From: Variovorax paradoxus | GTDB lineage: Bacteria > Pseudomonadota > Gammaproteobacteria > Burkholderiales > Burkholderiaceae_C | DNA length: 64,000 nucleotides | Direction of reading: 5' to 3' | Assembly: GCF_000834655.1 (NCBI RefSeq) | Contig: NZ_JXQQ01000084.1 | Span: 124,001 to 188,000 of the forward strand | Part shown: positions 33,755-43,700 of the stretch, in pieces | Layout: every line of letters starts with the position of its first letter | Numbering within the stretch: the first letter of the stretch is position 1 | The notes under the pieces: generated by a model | What the model saw: only the letters and a program-made list of their open reading frames with translations | The model's database searches: none | Told to the model about the DNA's origin: nothing | Position numbers and translations under genes: made by a program

Positions 33755-34372
33755 ATGCACACGACACGACCTCCCACACTTTCTCGCCGCCACCTGCTGG
33801 TCGCCGGCGGCGGCCTTGCCGCACTGTCGCTGGCTGCCTGCGACAAGGTGCTGCCCGCGCGCTTCAACGGCATCGACATCACCGGCGCCAACTACGCGCA
33901 GGATTTCCGTCTCACCGACCCCGACGGCCGCGAGCGCACGGTGGCCGACTTCAAGGGCAAGGCCGTGATGCTGTTCTTCGGCTTCACGCAGTGCCCCGAT
34001 GTCTGCCCGACCGCACTGCTGCGCGCCGCCGAGATCCGCCACATGCTCGGCGCCGACGGCGAGCGCCTGCAGGTGATCTTCGTCACCGTCGATCCGGACC
34101 GCGACACGCCCGTCGTGCTCAAGGCCTACACGAACGCGTTCGACCCGAGCTTCATCGGCCTCTACGGCGACCTGCAGAGAACCAGCGAGACGGCCAAGGC
34201 CTTCAAGGCCTACTACAAGAAAGTGCCCACCGGTTCCTCGTACACGATGGACCACTCGGCCTTCAGCTACGTGTATGACCCGCAAGGACAAATCCGGCTG
34301 GTGCTGCGCCACGAACAGGGCGCGCCGGAATGCGCCGAAGACCTGCGCAAGATTCTCAAGACGACCGCCTGA
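33755..34372 (+). CDS. SCO1/SenC family copper chaperone
   Basis: 205 residues; thioredoxin-fold lipoprotein that delivers copper to the CuA site of cytochrome c oxidase. A twin-Arg-like start (SRRHLLVAGGG) leads to lipobox LAAC (Cys29). The copper ligands C80 and C84 (CPDVC) and H167 (MDHSAF) are all present. Followed after 44 bp by the PCu(A)C gene with which SCO proteins cooperate. Confidence 0.93.
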   Translation: MHTTRPPTLSRRHLLVAGGGLAALSLAACDKVLPARFNGIDITGANYAQDFRLTDPDGRERTVADFKGKAVMLFFGFTQCPDVCPTALLRAAEIRHMLGADGERLQVIFVTVDPDRDTPVVLKAYTNAFDPSFIGLYGDLQRTSETAKAFKAYYKKVPTGSSYTMDHSAFSYVYDPQGQIRLVLRHEQGAPECAEDLRKILKTTA

Positions 34373-34416
34373 GCGCCAGCTCGATCCGATTTATTCAATC
34401 CAAGGAGATTTCCCTC

Positions 34417-34902
34417 ATGACGAACATGACCCCCATCGCCCGCATCCTCGCCCTCTCCGCCGCTTCATTCCTCGTGGCCACCGCCCACGCGCAAGTCACC
34501 GTCAAGGAGGCGTGGGTGCGCGCCACCGTGCCGCAGCAACAGGCCACCGGCGCGTTCATGCAGATCAGCGCCGCGAAGGACACGAAGCTCATCTCGGCGA
34601 GCTCGCCCGTCACTCCGGTCGTCGAGGTCCACGAGATGGCCATGCAGGACGGCGTGATGCGCATGCGCCAGGTGCCCTCGGTCGCGTTGCCCGCGGGCAA
34701 GACGGTCGAGCTCAAGCCCGGCGGCTATCACGTGATGCTGCTGGATCTCAAGCAGCAGGTGAAGGAAGGCGACACGGTGCCGCTCACGCTGGTGTTCGAA
34801 GGCCAGGACGGCAAGCGCGAGACGCTGGAGGTGAAGGCGCCGGTGCGCGCGCTCAACGCCGCGGCCAAGCCTGCTGCTGCGCACGGCGATCACAAGCACT
34901 GA
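34417..34902 (+). CDS. PCu(A)C periplasmic copper chaperone
   Basis: 161 residues with a cleavable signal peptide (ends ATAHA). The Cu(I) ligand pattern is intact: H72, M83 (10 residues between), H105 and M107 (21 between M83 and H105). The His-rich tail HGDHKH may bind extra metal. Strong AAGGAG ribosome site. With the upstream SCO gene it forms a copper-supply pair for cytochrome oxidase. Confidence 0.93.
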   Translation: MTNMTPIARILALSAASFLVATAHAQVTVKEAWVRATVPQQQATGAFMQISAAKDTKLISASSPVTPVVEVHEMAMQDGVMRMRQVPSVALPAGKTVELKPGGYHVMLLDLKQQVKEGDTVPLTLVFEGQDGKRETLEVKAPVRALNAAAKPAAAHGDHKH

Positions 34903-35171
34903 GCGACGTCGCGAGAGATCGATCGCCGACCGCTGCACACGAGCGGCCGGCGATGTTACCCAAGACCGCTGCGTGTCACACCGGAAATCTGCTGGGGATT
35001 TCCCCTTATGCCGGCCGCGCACGCACCAGTTTGCGTCGCACGTTTTCCCCGCCGGCCGCGGGGCTGCTCATTCAACAGGCAACGTGGTGGGAACCCCCGC
35101 CAATGCTCGCTTTGCAGCCCGCCCTCCTATGGCAACCCACAGAGTTGTCCACAGAAAAATCGAACAAGTCA

Positions 35172-36812
35172 TCAAACTGACTTCGCCGCGACATATCCCT
35201 TGAACATTTCCCGCAGCTTCGTCTTGAGCAGCTTGCCGGTGGCTGTATGCGGCAGGCTGTCGACGAAAGCCACGTCGTCGGGCAGCCACCACTTCGCCAC
35301 GCGCGTCGAAAGAAAAGTGAGCAGTTCCTCGCCCGAGACCTCCGCGCCTGCGCGCTTGACCACGATGAGCAGCGGCCGCTCCTGCCACTTCGGATGCGCG
35401 ATGCCGATCACCGCGGCCTCCGCCACGGCCGGGTGCGCGCTCGCGGCGTTCTCCAGGTCGATGGAAGAGATCCACTCGCCGCCCGACTTGATGACGTCCT
35501 TCGCGCGGTCGACCAGCTGCACGTAGCCGTCTTCGTCTATGGTGGCGACATCGCCGGTCGGAAAGAATCCTTCGGCATCCAGCACGCTGCCGCCCTCGCC
35601 CTTGAAGTAACCGCTCGCGATCCACGGCCCGCGCACATGCAGGTGGCCGAAGGCCTTGCCGTCGTGCGCGAGGCGCTGGCCGTCTTCGCCCACGATCTTG
35701 ATCTCTACGCCCCACACGCCGCGGCCCTGCTTCATCTTCACCGTGGTCTGCTCCTCCTTCGATAGCGCGCGGTGCTTGGGCAGCAGGTTGCCGATCACGC
35801 CGATCGGGCTGGTCTCGGTCATGCCCCAGCCCTGCACGAAGTCGGCGCCGAAGTCGCGCTCGAAGCGTTCGATCATGGCGCGCGGCGTGGCTGCGCCGCC
35901 CACGCCAATGCGCTTCAATCCGATGGCGTGCGTGTCGATCTCCGGGTGCGCATCGAAGTACTGGAACAGCATGAGCCAGATGGTGGGCACGGCCTGCGAG
36001 AAGCCGACCTTCTCGTCGCGCATCAATTCGTACAGGCTCTTCGGGTCCATGTGCGGGCCGGGCATGACCAGCTTCATGCCGGTCATGGCCGCCGCGTACG
36101 GCATGCCCCACGCGTTGGCGTGGAACATCGGCACCGCGAGCAGCAGCGTCATCTGCGAGTTGACGCCGAAGGTGTCGGGCGCGCACTCCATCAGCGAATG
36201 CAGCACGGTGGAACGGTGCGAATACAACACGCCCTTGGGGTTGCCCGTGGTGCCCGAGGTGTAGCAAAGCGACGAGGCCGTGCGCTCGTCGAACGCGGGC
36301 CAGGTGCAGTGCTCGCTCTGCGCGCCGACGAGCTCGTCGTAGCACAGCAGGTTGGGCACGTCGATGGCGGGCATGTGCGCGCGGTCGGTCATCGCGATGA
36401 AGGCGCGCACGGTCTTCAACTGCGGCGCGAGCTTCTCGACCAGCGGCGCGAAGGTGGTGTCGAAGAACAGCACCTTGTCTTCCGCGTGGTTCACGATGTA
36501 GTCGATCTGCTCCGGAAAGAGCCGCGGGTTCACCGTGTGCAGCACCGCACCGAAGCCGGACACGCCGTAGTACAGCGCGAGGTGGCGGTGGGTATTCCAT
36601 GCGAGCGTGCCGACGCGGTCGCCGGGCTCCACGCCCAGCACCTTCATCGCGTTGGCCACCTGCTTGGAGCGGCGCTGCACCTCGCCATAACTGGTGCGGT
36701 GAACCGGCCCCTCCACCGTGCGCCCCACGATCTCGGCGTGCGGGTGGAAGGTGGCCGCGTGGTCGATCAGCGAAGAGATCAACAGCGGGCGGTCTTGCAT
36801 CAATCCGAACAT
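35172..36812 (-). CDS. acyl-CoA ligase (AMP-dependent synthetase)
   Basis: 546 residues; activates a fatty or aromatic acid to its CoA thioester via an acyl-adenylate. The P-loop-like motif YTSGTTGNPKG is at about 185, A5 motif GWGMTE, A7 PTGDVATIDEDGY, and A10 lysine in PHTATGKLLKTKLRE. Start at the ATG at 36812 with AGGAGACACG upstream. Length and sequence style match medium/long-chain acyl-CoA ligases of Burkholderiales. The 269 bp before its end (34903-35171) hold no convincing gene. Confidence 0.9.
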   Translation of the reverse strand: MFGLMQDRPLLISSLIDHAATFHPHAEIVGRTVEGPVHRTSYGEVQRRSKQVANAMKVLGVEPGDRVGTLAWNTHRHLALYYGVSGFGAVLHTVNPRLFPEQIDYIVNHAEDKVLFFDTTFAPLVEKLAPQLKTVRAFIAMTDRAHMPAIDVPNLLCYDELVGAQSEHCTWPAFDERTASSLCYTSGTTGNPKGVLYSHRSTVLHSLMECAPDTFGVNSQMTLLLAVPMFHANAWGMPYAAAMTGMKLVMPGPHMDPKSLYELMRDEKVGFSQAVPTIWLMLFQYFDAHPEIDTHAIGLKRIGVGGAATPRAMIERFERDFGADFVQGWGMTETSPIGVIGNLLPKHRALSKEEQTTVKMKQGRGVWGVEIKIVGEDGQRLAHDGKAFGHLHVRGPWIASGYFKGEGGSVLDAEGFFPTGDVATIDEDGYVQLVDRAKDVIKSGGEWISSIDLENAASAHPAVAEAAVIGIAHPKWQERPLLIVVKRAGAEVSGEELLTFLSTRVAKWWLPDDVAFVDSLPHTATGKLLKTKLREMFKGYVAAKSV

Positions 36813-36986
36813 GTACGTGTCTCCTGTGCACCGGGGAATCTCATGCAGCGGCCGGCAGCATCGTAGGCAGGCCCCCGGCACGCCACATCGTCGGAACGGA
36901 CGATTGAGCACCCCGGGGTTGTCCCTAGCATCGGCCTCGTTCAAGATGAATGCATCCCCGCCCTGTTCTCGAATGAAAGCCAAAGC

Positions 36987-37658
36987 ATGAACGTGTACGA
37001 AGCCGTTGCGAGCCGCCGATCGGTGCGCGAATTCCTGGGCGAGCCGGTGGCGCCCGACGTCATCCGCCGCGTGCTGCAGCAAGCGCTGCGCGCCCCCTCG
37101 GGCGGCAACCTGCAGCCCTGGCATCTGCACGTGGTGGGCGGAGAGCGGCTCGACGAACTCAAGGCGCTCATGCGCACCCGCGTTCTGGAAGCACCGACCG
37201 GCGAAGGCACCGAGTACGACATCTACCCGCGCGAACTCGTGGCGCCCTACCGCGACCGCCGCTTCGCAGTCGGCGAGGCGATGTATGCGCGCCTGGGAAT
37301 CCCGCGCGAGGACAAGGCCGCACGGCGCGCATGGTTCGCACGCAACTACCAGTTCTTCGGCGCGCCGCTCGCGCTGTTCTGCACCGTGGATCGCCGCATG
37401 GGCCCGCCGCAGTGGTCCGACCTGGGCATGGTGCTGCAGAACGTGATGCTGCTGCTGCGCGCCGAAGGCCTGGACAGCTGCCCGCAGGAATGCTGGGCGA
37501 TGTACCCGCAGACCATCGGCCGCTTCATCGAACTGCCGCCCGAGCGGATGCTGTTCACCGGCATGGCCATCGGCTACGCAGACCGGAGCAAGGCGATCGA
37601 TGCGCTGGTGACGGAGCGCGCGTCGCTGGGGGAGGTGGCGCAGTTCATCGGGATCTGA
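36987..37658 (+). CDS. nitroreductase family flavoprotein
   Basis: 223 residues, FMN-dependent oxidoreductase fold. N-terminal FMN-phosphate site SRRSVREF (9-16), PSGGNLQPWHLHVV (37-50), and C-terminal GMAIGYAD. The subgroup with DMVLQN-like helix LGMVLQNVMLLLRAEGLD is common in soil bacteria. NAD(P)H-dependent reduction of nitro or quinone compounds is likely, substrate not defined. Divergent from the acyl-CoA ligase. Confidence 0.9.
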   Translation: MNVYEAVASRRSVREFLGEPVAPDVIRRVLQQALRAPSGGNLQPWHLHVVGGERLDELKALMRTRVLEAPTGEGTEYDIYPRELVAPYRDRRFAVGEAMYARLGIPREDKAARRAWFARNYQFFGAPLALFCTVDRRMGPPQWSDLGMVLQNVMLLLRAEGLDSCPQECWAMYPQTIGRFIELPPERMLFTGMAIGYADRSKAIDALVTERASLGEVAQFIGI

Positions 37659-37718
37659 GCCCTGGACGAGCCCCACCCGTTTGCGTGACACTGCCGCCCG
37701 CGACTTCGCACGCACCCA

Positions 37719-38495
37719 ATGCCCCACGAACGAACCCTTCTCTACACCGGACGCGAGTTCGAGGTGGAGCACGTTCGCTCGCATGCGCACGGCCATGAAT
37801 GGAGCGCGCCTTATGTCATGGCATCGCAGCGCATCGTCTTTCCGATCAGCCGCGCGATGCTCGATCTGCGCTTCGGCAACGACACGTGGCTGGTCGATGG
37901 GCTGACTGCCATCAGCTTCGGCGATGCAGTGGTCTATCGGTTGCGACCGGGTGCGCAGGCGCCGCGGCGCAGCGTGGTCGTGAGCCGGCATCCGCGGGTT
38001 CCTGGGCATTCGGAGCCGGCCGTCTCCTTGCTTTCGCCGAAGTCGCTCTATCGCGTCCATGCCGCGCAGCAGCAACTTCGATCGGGCAGCGGCGATGCGA
38101 CCTCCATCGCGTCGCTGGTCGGTGAAGTTCGTTCCGCGCGCAAGCTGGTGCCGATGACGGAGCCCATCGCCAGCGCACGTCGGCTGCTGGCGGAAACCGC
38201 CGACCGGCATGCAGGCCCCTCGCTGCACGAAGTCGCCGATGCCGTCTCGCGTTCGCCGTTCCACATGGCGCGCAGCTTCAGGAAGCAGACCGGCCTCAGC
38301 CTGCACCAGTACCGCCAGCATCTGCGCCTGGCCGCAGCGATGGAACGCCTCGTCGATGGCGACCGCGACCTCGCCGGCATCGCGCACGATCTGGGCTACT
38401 GCAGCCAGAGCCACCTGGGCGCGGTGTTCAGGCAGGAGGTCGGCGTCACGCTGGGCGAAGCCCGCCGCGCGCTCGGGCCGGGCGCACGAATCTGA
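37719..38495 (+). CDS. AraC family transcriptional regulator
   Basis: 258 residues. The C-terminal double HTH is clear: LHEVADAVSRSPFHMARSFR and IAHDLGYCSQSHLGAVFRQE. The N-terminal part is a cupin-like sensor (HAHGHEWSAPYVM). Lies 60 bp after the nitroreductase gene, in the same direction and may regulate it or the EamA transporter downstream. Confidence 0.88.
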   Translation: MPHERTLLYTGREFEVEHVRSHAHGHEWSAPYVMASQRIVFPISRAMLDLRFGNDTWLVDGLTAISFGDAVVYRLRPGAQAPRRSVVVSRHPRVPGHSEPAVSLLSPKSLYRVHAAQQQLRSGSGDATSIASLVGEVRSARKLVPMTEPIASARRLLAETADRHAGPSLHEVADAVSRSPFHMARSFRKQTGLSLHQYRQHLRLAAAMERLVDGDRDLAGIAHDLGYCSQSHLGAVFRQEVGVTLGEARRALGPGARI

Positions 38496-38530
38496 TAGCT
38501 TTCGCGCCGGCCCGTCGCGAGACTCGCGCG

Positions 38531-39415
38531 ATGGACCGCAACCTTCCGATCGGCCTCTTCGCCGTACTGGCCGCGGCGCTCGTGGGCAGCGCGTGGCAAC
38601 TCATCTCGCGCCATGGCGTCACCACCACGCTCGGCCCGCTGGACATCGCGCTGTTGCGCTACGGCATTCCAGCGCTGCTGCTCTGTCCCTTCCTGTTCGG
38701 GCAACAGCGCGTCGCGGCCAAGGCGCCCCGCATGGCGCTCGTATTGCTGGTCATCGGCGGCGGACTGCCCTTCGGTTTGCTGGTGCTCGCCGGCGCGCAA
38801 TGGGCGCCGGCCAGCCACATGGGCATCTTCATGGCCGGCAGCCTGCCGCTCTTCACCGCCATCGGTGCGCGCATCCACAAGGGAGAGAAGGTGCAGGGCG
38901 TCCGGTTGGCCGGTCTCTGCTGCATCGCGATCGGCATGGCGCTCTTCGCGGTCGGCAGCTTCCAGCCGGGCTCGCTGAGCTGGCGAGGCGACCTGCTCTT
39001 TCTCGCGGCCGCGATGCTCTGGGCCGTCTACTCGCTGGCCTTCGGACATTGCGGACTGACGCCGTGGCAAGGTGCGGCCTTCGTCAACGGCTGGTCGACG
39101 CTGTTGCTGCTGCCGCTGCTGCCGCTGCTGTGGTTCACGGGCACGCCGCGGCTGCTCGGCGCGCCCTGGCCCGACGTGGCGCTGCAGGCCGTGGGCCAAG
39201 GCGTGGTCGCCGGCGTGCTCGGTCTGGTGGCCTACGCAGCGGCCATCTCGCACCTGGGCGCAGCGCGCGCCTCGCTGTCGGCAGCCGCGGTGCCGGTGCT
39301 GACCACGCTCGGTGCAGCGTCTTTCATGGGCGAGCCCATCACGGCGGCGGTGCTGCTGGCGTTGACGCTGGTCGTGCCGGGGATCGTGCTCGCGAGCGGT
39401 GTACGCATCAGGTAG
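38531..39415 (+). CDS. EamA/DMT family transporter
   Basis: 294 residues with ten predicted membrane segments arranged as two EamA repeats (AVLAAALVGSAWQLI in the first; LAAAMLWAVYSLAFGH in the second). Exporter of metabolites or drugs; substrate unknown. Starts 35 bp after the AraC gene stop, possibly one transcript. Confidence 0.88.
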   Translation: MDRNLPIGLFAVLAAALVGSAWQLISRHGVTTTLGPLDIALLRYGIPALLLCPFLFGQQRVAAKAPRMALVLLVIGGGLPFGLLVLAGAQWAPASHMGIFMAGSLPLFTAIGARIHKGEKVQGVRLAGLCCIAIGMALFAVGSFQPGSLSWRGDLLFLAAAMLWAVYSLAFGHCGLTPWQGAAFVNGWSTLLLLPLLPLLWFTGTPRLLGAPWPDVALQAVGQGVVAGVLGLVAYAAAISHLGAARASLSAAAVPVLTTLGAASFMGEPITAAVLLALTLVVPGIVLASGVRIR

Positions 39416-39447
39416 CGCTCCCGGGCCGATCGGCCGGAGATCGAGAC

Positions 39448-40224
39448 ATGACGCTGCGGCAGAATCCGCGCAACCCCACGGCCCCCTCAATGAACAACGC
39501 AGCCGATTTCCACACCCAGGAAGACGACGTGTTCGGCCGCATCGCCGGACGCTACGACCTGCTCTCGGACCTCTTCAGCTTCGGCATCCACCGGCTGTGG
39601 AAGCGCCGGGTCGCGGCCCTGATCACGCAGGAGCCGTGGACCGATCTGCTCGACGTTGCCGCGGGCACTGGCGATGTCGTCCTGAAGGTGGCAAAGCGCA
39701 AAGGCCTGCAGTCCGGCCAGAAGATCGTCGCCTCGGACATCAGCCTGCAGATGCTCGCGATCGCACGCCGGCGCGCCACGCAGCTGAAGGTGCCGGTCGA
39801 GTTCCGTGTGCTCGATGCGCACGCGATGCCGGAGATCGCGGATGCGAGCGTCGATCTCTTCTCGATGTCGCTGGGCCTGAAGATCTGCGACCGCAAGCTG
39901 GCGCTGCGCGAAGCGCTCCGCGTGCTCAAGCCGGGCGGCCGCTTCATCGCCCTGGAGGCGTCCAACATTCCCGTGCACTGGCTGCACCGCGCCTACCTCG
40001 GCTACATGGCCGTGTGCATGCCCGTCATCGGCTGGGCCGCGACGGGTGGCGACGCTTCGGCCTACAGGTACCTGCTCAAGGGCATCCAGGATTTCCCCAC
40101 GGCCGAGGGGCTTGCCGCGGAGTTGCGGGACATGGGGTTCGCAGATGTCTCGTTCGAGCGGCTGTCGCTGGGCATCGTCGCAATCCACATCGCGCGCAAG
40201 CCTCTCGTGCTGCCCCCTGACTGA
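39448..40224 (+). CDS. UbiE-like class I methyltransferase
   Basis: 258 residues with GGAGA before the ATG at 39448; ATG 39490 is an alternative. AdoMet motif I LDVAAGTGD at 68-76, preceded by the UbiE-type RYDLLSDLFSFGIHRLWKRR and followed by DAHAMPEIADASVDLFSMSL and LRVLKPGGRFIALE. It resembles the ubiquinone/menaquinone C-methyltransferase family but is isolated from other quinone genes, so its real substrate is uncertain. Confidence 0.8.
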   Translation: MTLRQNPRNPTAPSMNNAADFHTQEDDVFGRIAGRYDLLSDLFSFGIHRLWKRRVAALITQEPWTDLLDVAAGTGDVVLKVAKRKGLQSGQKIVASDISLQMLAIARRRATQLKVPVEFRVLDAHAMPEIADASVDLFSMSLGLKICDRKLALREALRVLKPGGRFIALEASNIPVHWLHRAYLGYMAVCMPVIGWAATGGDASAYRYLLKGIQDFPTAEGLAAELRDMGFADVSFERLSLGIVAIHIARKPLVLPPD

Positions 40225-40451
40225 TACCTCCGGTATCGCCAAGCGATAATTTTTGCGCTGACACGGAGGGCGGCGCACCCGCGCCGTTCGGTGAATCCGT
40301 CGCGTGTCGAGCGCGGCTTCGAGGAATGCCTGCGGGCCGCGCTGAAGGCCTGGCACGCCTGAGCGCGCGAACGGGCCGGCCGCGCCCGCTTGCATCGGAC
40401 CGGGTTTCGGCCAACAGTGATGGCCCGCCCCAACCCACGGAGGTTCACGCG

Positions 40452-40727
40452 ATGGATGAAGACCTCGATGCACTCACCCGCGACGCGCTCGTCGCCGAAG
40501 TCCGCAAGCTGCGCGCCGCCATCAGGCAACACCGCGATTCGAGCGGCCACGACCTGTGCTGGCACCACCCCGATCTCTGGGCGCTGCTGCCCGACAAGCG
40601 CGACCCGGGTTTCATCGTGCCCGACTGGCCGCAGTTCATGCGCGGCTGCGTGCGCTACCGGCAATCGCTCGACGCGCAGGCGCCCGATGCGCCGCGCACG
40701 CAGGCCGAGTTCGACGACCGTTCGTAG
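40452..40727 (+). CDS. small hypothetical protein
   Basis: 91 residues; GGAGG lies 9 bp before the ATG. Begins with an acidic helix (MDEDLDALTRDALVAEVRKL), then HDLCWHHPDLWALLPDK and PDWPQFMRGCVRYRQSLD. Conserved-looking with Trp, His and Cys residues but no known function. Convergent with the CHAT gene. Confidence 0.75.
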   Translation: MDEDLDALTRDALVAEVRKLRAAIRQHRDSSGHDLCWHHPDLWALLPDKRDPGFIVPDWPQFMRGCVRYRQSLDAQAPDAPRTQAEFDDRS

Positions 40728-40748
40728 CCATCGTCCGCAGGCGCGCGG

Positions 40749-43700
40749 TCACGCGCCGTAGAGCACGAACCCGGCCCAGTAAGCCGGCCGGCGCAGCTTC
40801 TCGCCGTGCTCGCCGCTCGCGAACGCCCGCTTCGTGCCGGCCAGCGCCTGCTGCGTCGGCTCGCCGGCGTTGAGCCGCCGGAAGAACGCTTCCATGAAGC
40901 GCGCGGTGCTCTCGTCGCTCACCGGCCAGAGGGTCATCACCGTGCTGGTGTTGCCCGCCATGTAGAGCGCGTAGGGCAAGCCCATCACGCCCTCGCCATG
41001 AACGACCTTGCCGACACCGGTGTCGCAGGCGGACATCACCACCAGGTCGCTGCGCAGCGTGTAGGCGGGCCATTCCGCCGCCGTGACGTAGCCGTCGAGC
41101 GTGGGCGGGTTGCCGACCTGCCCGAGCACCAGCGCGCTCAGCGCGGGCACCGAGGTGCTCAGATAGCCGTGCACCGAGAACAGGAGGCGCCGGTAGCGGG
41201 CGAGCTGGCCCGAGCCGTCCATGTCGAGGAGCTTGCGCTCGGTGGCATTGCCGCCGGTCACGACATCGACGCGGCCACGGTCGACGGCGCGCCGCACCGC
41301 ATCGATCTCGCGCGCCGTGCCCGGCAGGTTGTCCCAGGTGCTCTCGCGCAGCAGCGCGATCGCTTCGTCGACGCCCTCGTCGCTCTCGGCGCTCTCGGCG
41401 CTCTCGGCGATCGACTGCGCCGCAGCCTCGCGGTCGACCACACCCGGCGCCGCCGAGCGCGAGCTCGCCGCAGCGCCGTCGCCGGCGGCCCTGTAGAGCG
41501 GATTGCCGAAGGCCAGCAGCGCACGACGCGAAGGCAGCTTTGCATAAGCCTCCTTGCGCGACGCGAGCGCGGCGAGCATCGACAGCGACTGGATGTAGCT
41601 CAGCTCGCGGGTGCCGGCCATCGGCCGGCCGTCGAACGGCAGTGCGTCGAAGGGCAGCAGCGCCAATGCCGCATCGGGCGCAACGACGATCTTGTCGTGC
41701 GAGCGGATCAGCGCCGCCATGGGCTCGAGCAGTTGCGCCGACAGCACCGCGCCCAGCGGCGCCGCGTCGTCCACGGCGACCGCGCCGGGCACGGGCGGCT
41801 TGTCGCGCAGGCCGAGGCGATAGCTGCCCGGCCCCGTCTGCCATACCGCCTGCTGCGGCTCGAGCGCATCGCCCGAGAGCTTGCGGAAGGCCTCGACGGT
41901 AGCCGCGAGATCGGGCGCCGCCGCGAGCTCGGAGGCATGGCGCAACCCGCTGCGGTCCACCGCGAAGGCCATGACCCGCGCACCGTCCACGAGATAGCTG
42001 ATGAAGAGCGTGTCGGCGGGCAGCAGGCGGCGCGCATCGGCCAGCGTGGCCTTCGGCGCTTCGGCCAGTTGCCGGTACTTGGGGTAGCGGGCGCGCAGGC
42101 GCGCCTGCAGGTCGGCGTAGGCGCGCACGACGATGTTGCGCTCCGACTCCAGCTGCTGGCGGCGGTCGGCCTGGCCTGCGGCCGCGTCGATGTTGCGGTC
42201 CAGCGCGGCGAGCCTGGCTTCATGCAGCGCGATGGCCTGCTGCGCATCGGCCGGCAGCGCGCCGGAGCGGTTGGCGCGCTGCAGCGCCATGCCCTCGAGC
42301 AGCGTGCGCGCCTTCGACAGCTCGGCCAGCTCGAACGCGCGATCGGCCTCCCCGCCACGCAGGCTCGCGAGCGCGTAGTGGCGGTAGCCCTCCACATAGC
42401 GCTCGAACAGCGTGCGGCGGCTCTTCGGGCTCAGCCCGTGCTGCGCGCGAAGCGATTCGACATGTGCGACATACGCCGGCAGAAAAGGCCGCACGCTGTC
42501 GAGCTGGTCGGCCTGCAGGGCCGCACTCATGCGGTCGATCAGCGCGAGCAGCGTCTCGGGGTGCGCATCGCCCAGCAGGCGCACATGGCCCTCGTGCGCC
42601 TGCGTCAGGAGCACCAGCGCGCCGGCCGCATCGCCGGCCGACAGCCGCGCCCTGCCCGCGCTGCGCAGCGCCGCCAGCGTCAGCGGGTGCATCTCGCCCA
42701 TGACCTCGCGGCGCATCTGCAGCGCCTCGCCGGTCACGCGCACCGCCTCGGCGTGGTCGCCTTGCGCGTCGAGCACGCTCGCATGCACGTTCATCGCATA
42801 GAGCGTCTCGGGATGGCGCGCACCGCGCAGGCCCGAGAGCGTGTCCCACGCCTGCTGCGAGAGCGCGCGTGCCTCGCCCAGGCGGCCTGCGCGCCGCAAT
42901 TCGATGGCCAGCGCGCTCGCCGCATATTGGGTGCGCGGATGCGCGGGGCCGAAGCTGCGGCGCGCGAGCTCGTGGCCCTGCTGCGAAAGGCTCAGGGCCT
43001 CGCGCGTCCGCGACAGCATGCCGTAGGTGGCGGCAAGGCTGCCGAGCGAACTCAGCGTATCGGGCGCAGCCGGCCCGAGCGCCGCCTGGCGCGCGCGATA
43101 GACGGCCTCATGCGCGATGAGCGCATCGGCGTACTGCCCGAGGTCGGTGTAGTCGGCCGCCACCGAGTTGCGAAAGCGCAAGGTAGTCGGATCGTTCGCA
43201 CCCCAGCGCGCCTCGGCCTCGCCCGCGAGTTCGCGCGAGATCGCGAGCGCCTCGGCGTAGCGCCCCGACTGTCCAAGCGCCACGCCCAGGTTGTGGCGCG
43301 CAACCAGCGTGTTGCGCGAGCCCGGCCCCTGCGTCTGGAGCGTCTTGCGCGCAACTGCCTCCTGCACCGCGATCGCTTCCTGGCAACGGCCGACCTTGCA
43401 CAGCTGAAGCGCCCATGCGTTCTGCGCGGCGAGCGCCGCGTTGGCGTCTTCGCCCCAAAACGCGCGGCGTGCGTCGCGCCGCTTTTCGAGCCAGCGCAAC
43501 TGCGACTCGTCGTCCGCGCGCAACTCGCTGTTGTCGATCAGCCGGCCGAGCACGAGGTCTTCGGCCAGGTAGCGCTGCATCGGGTCCTTCGCATTCAGCG
43601 ATGCGCCGTCGATGGCGCCGAGCGCGCTTTCCAGCGTGCGGCCCGCGTCGGCGAACCGGCCCTGCGCGCTCGTTGCCTCGGCCTCTTCGAGCTGCTTGCG

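Noticed and set aside
35145..35153. TTGTCCACA as a DnaA box and chromosomal origin
   Set aside because: A single imperfect box with no cluster, AT-rich unwinding element or dnaA/dnaN/parAB genes nearby.
36812..38414. Continuation of the acyl-CoA ligase frame upstream of its ATG
   Set aside because: The upstream part is antisense to the nitroreductase and AraC genes; the ATG at 36812 has a good ribosome binding site and the family N-terminus.
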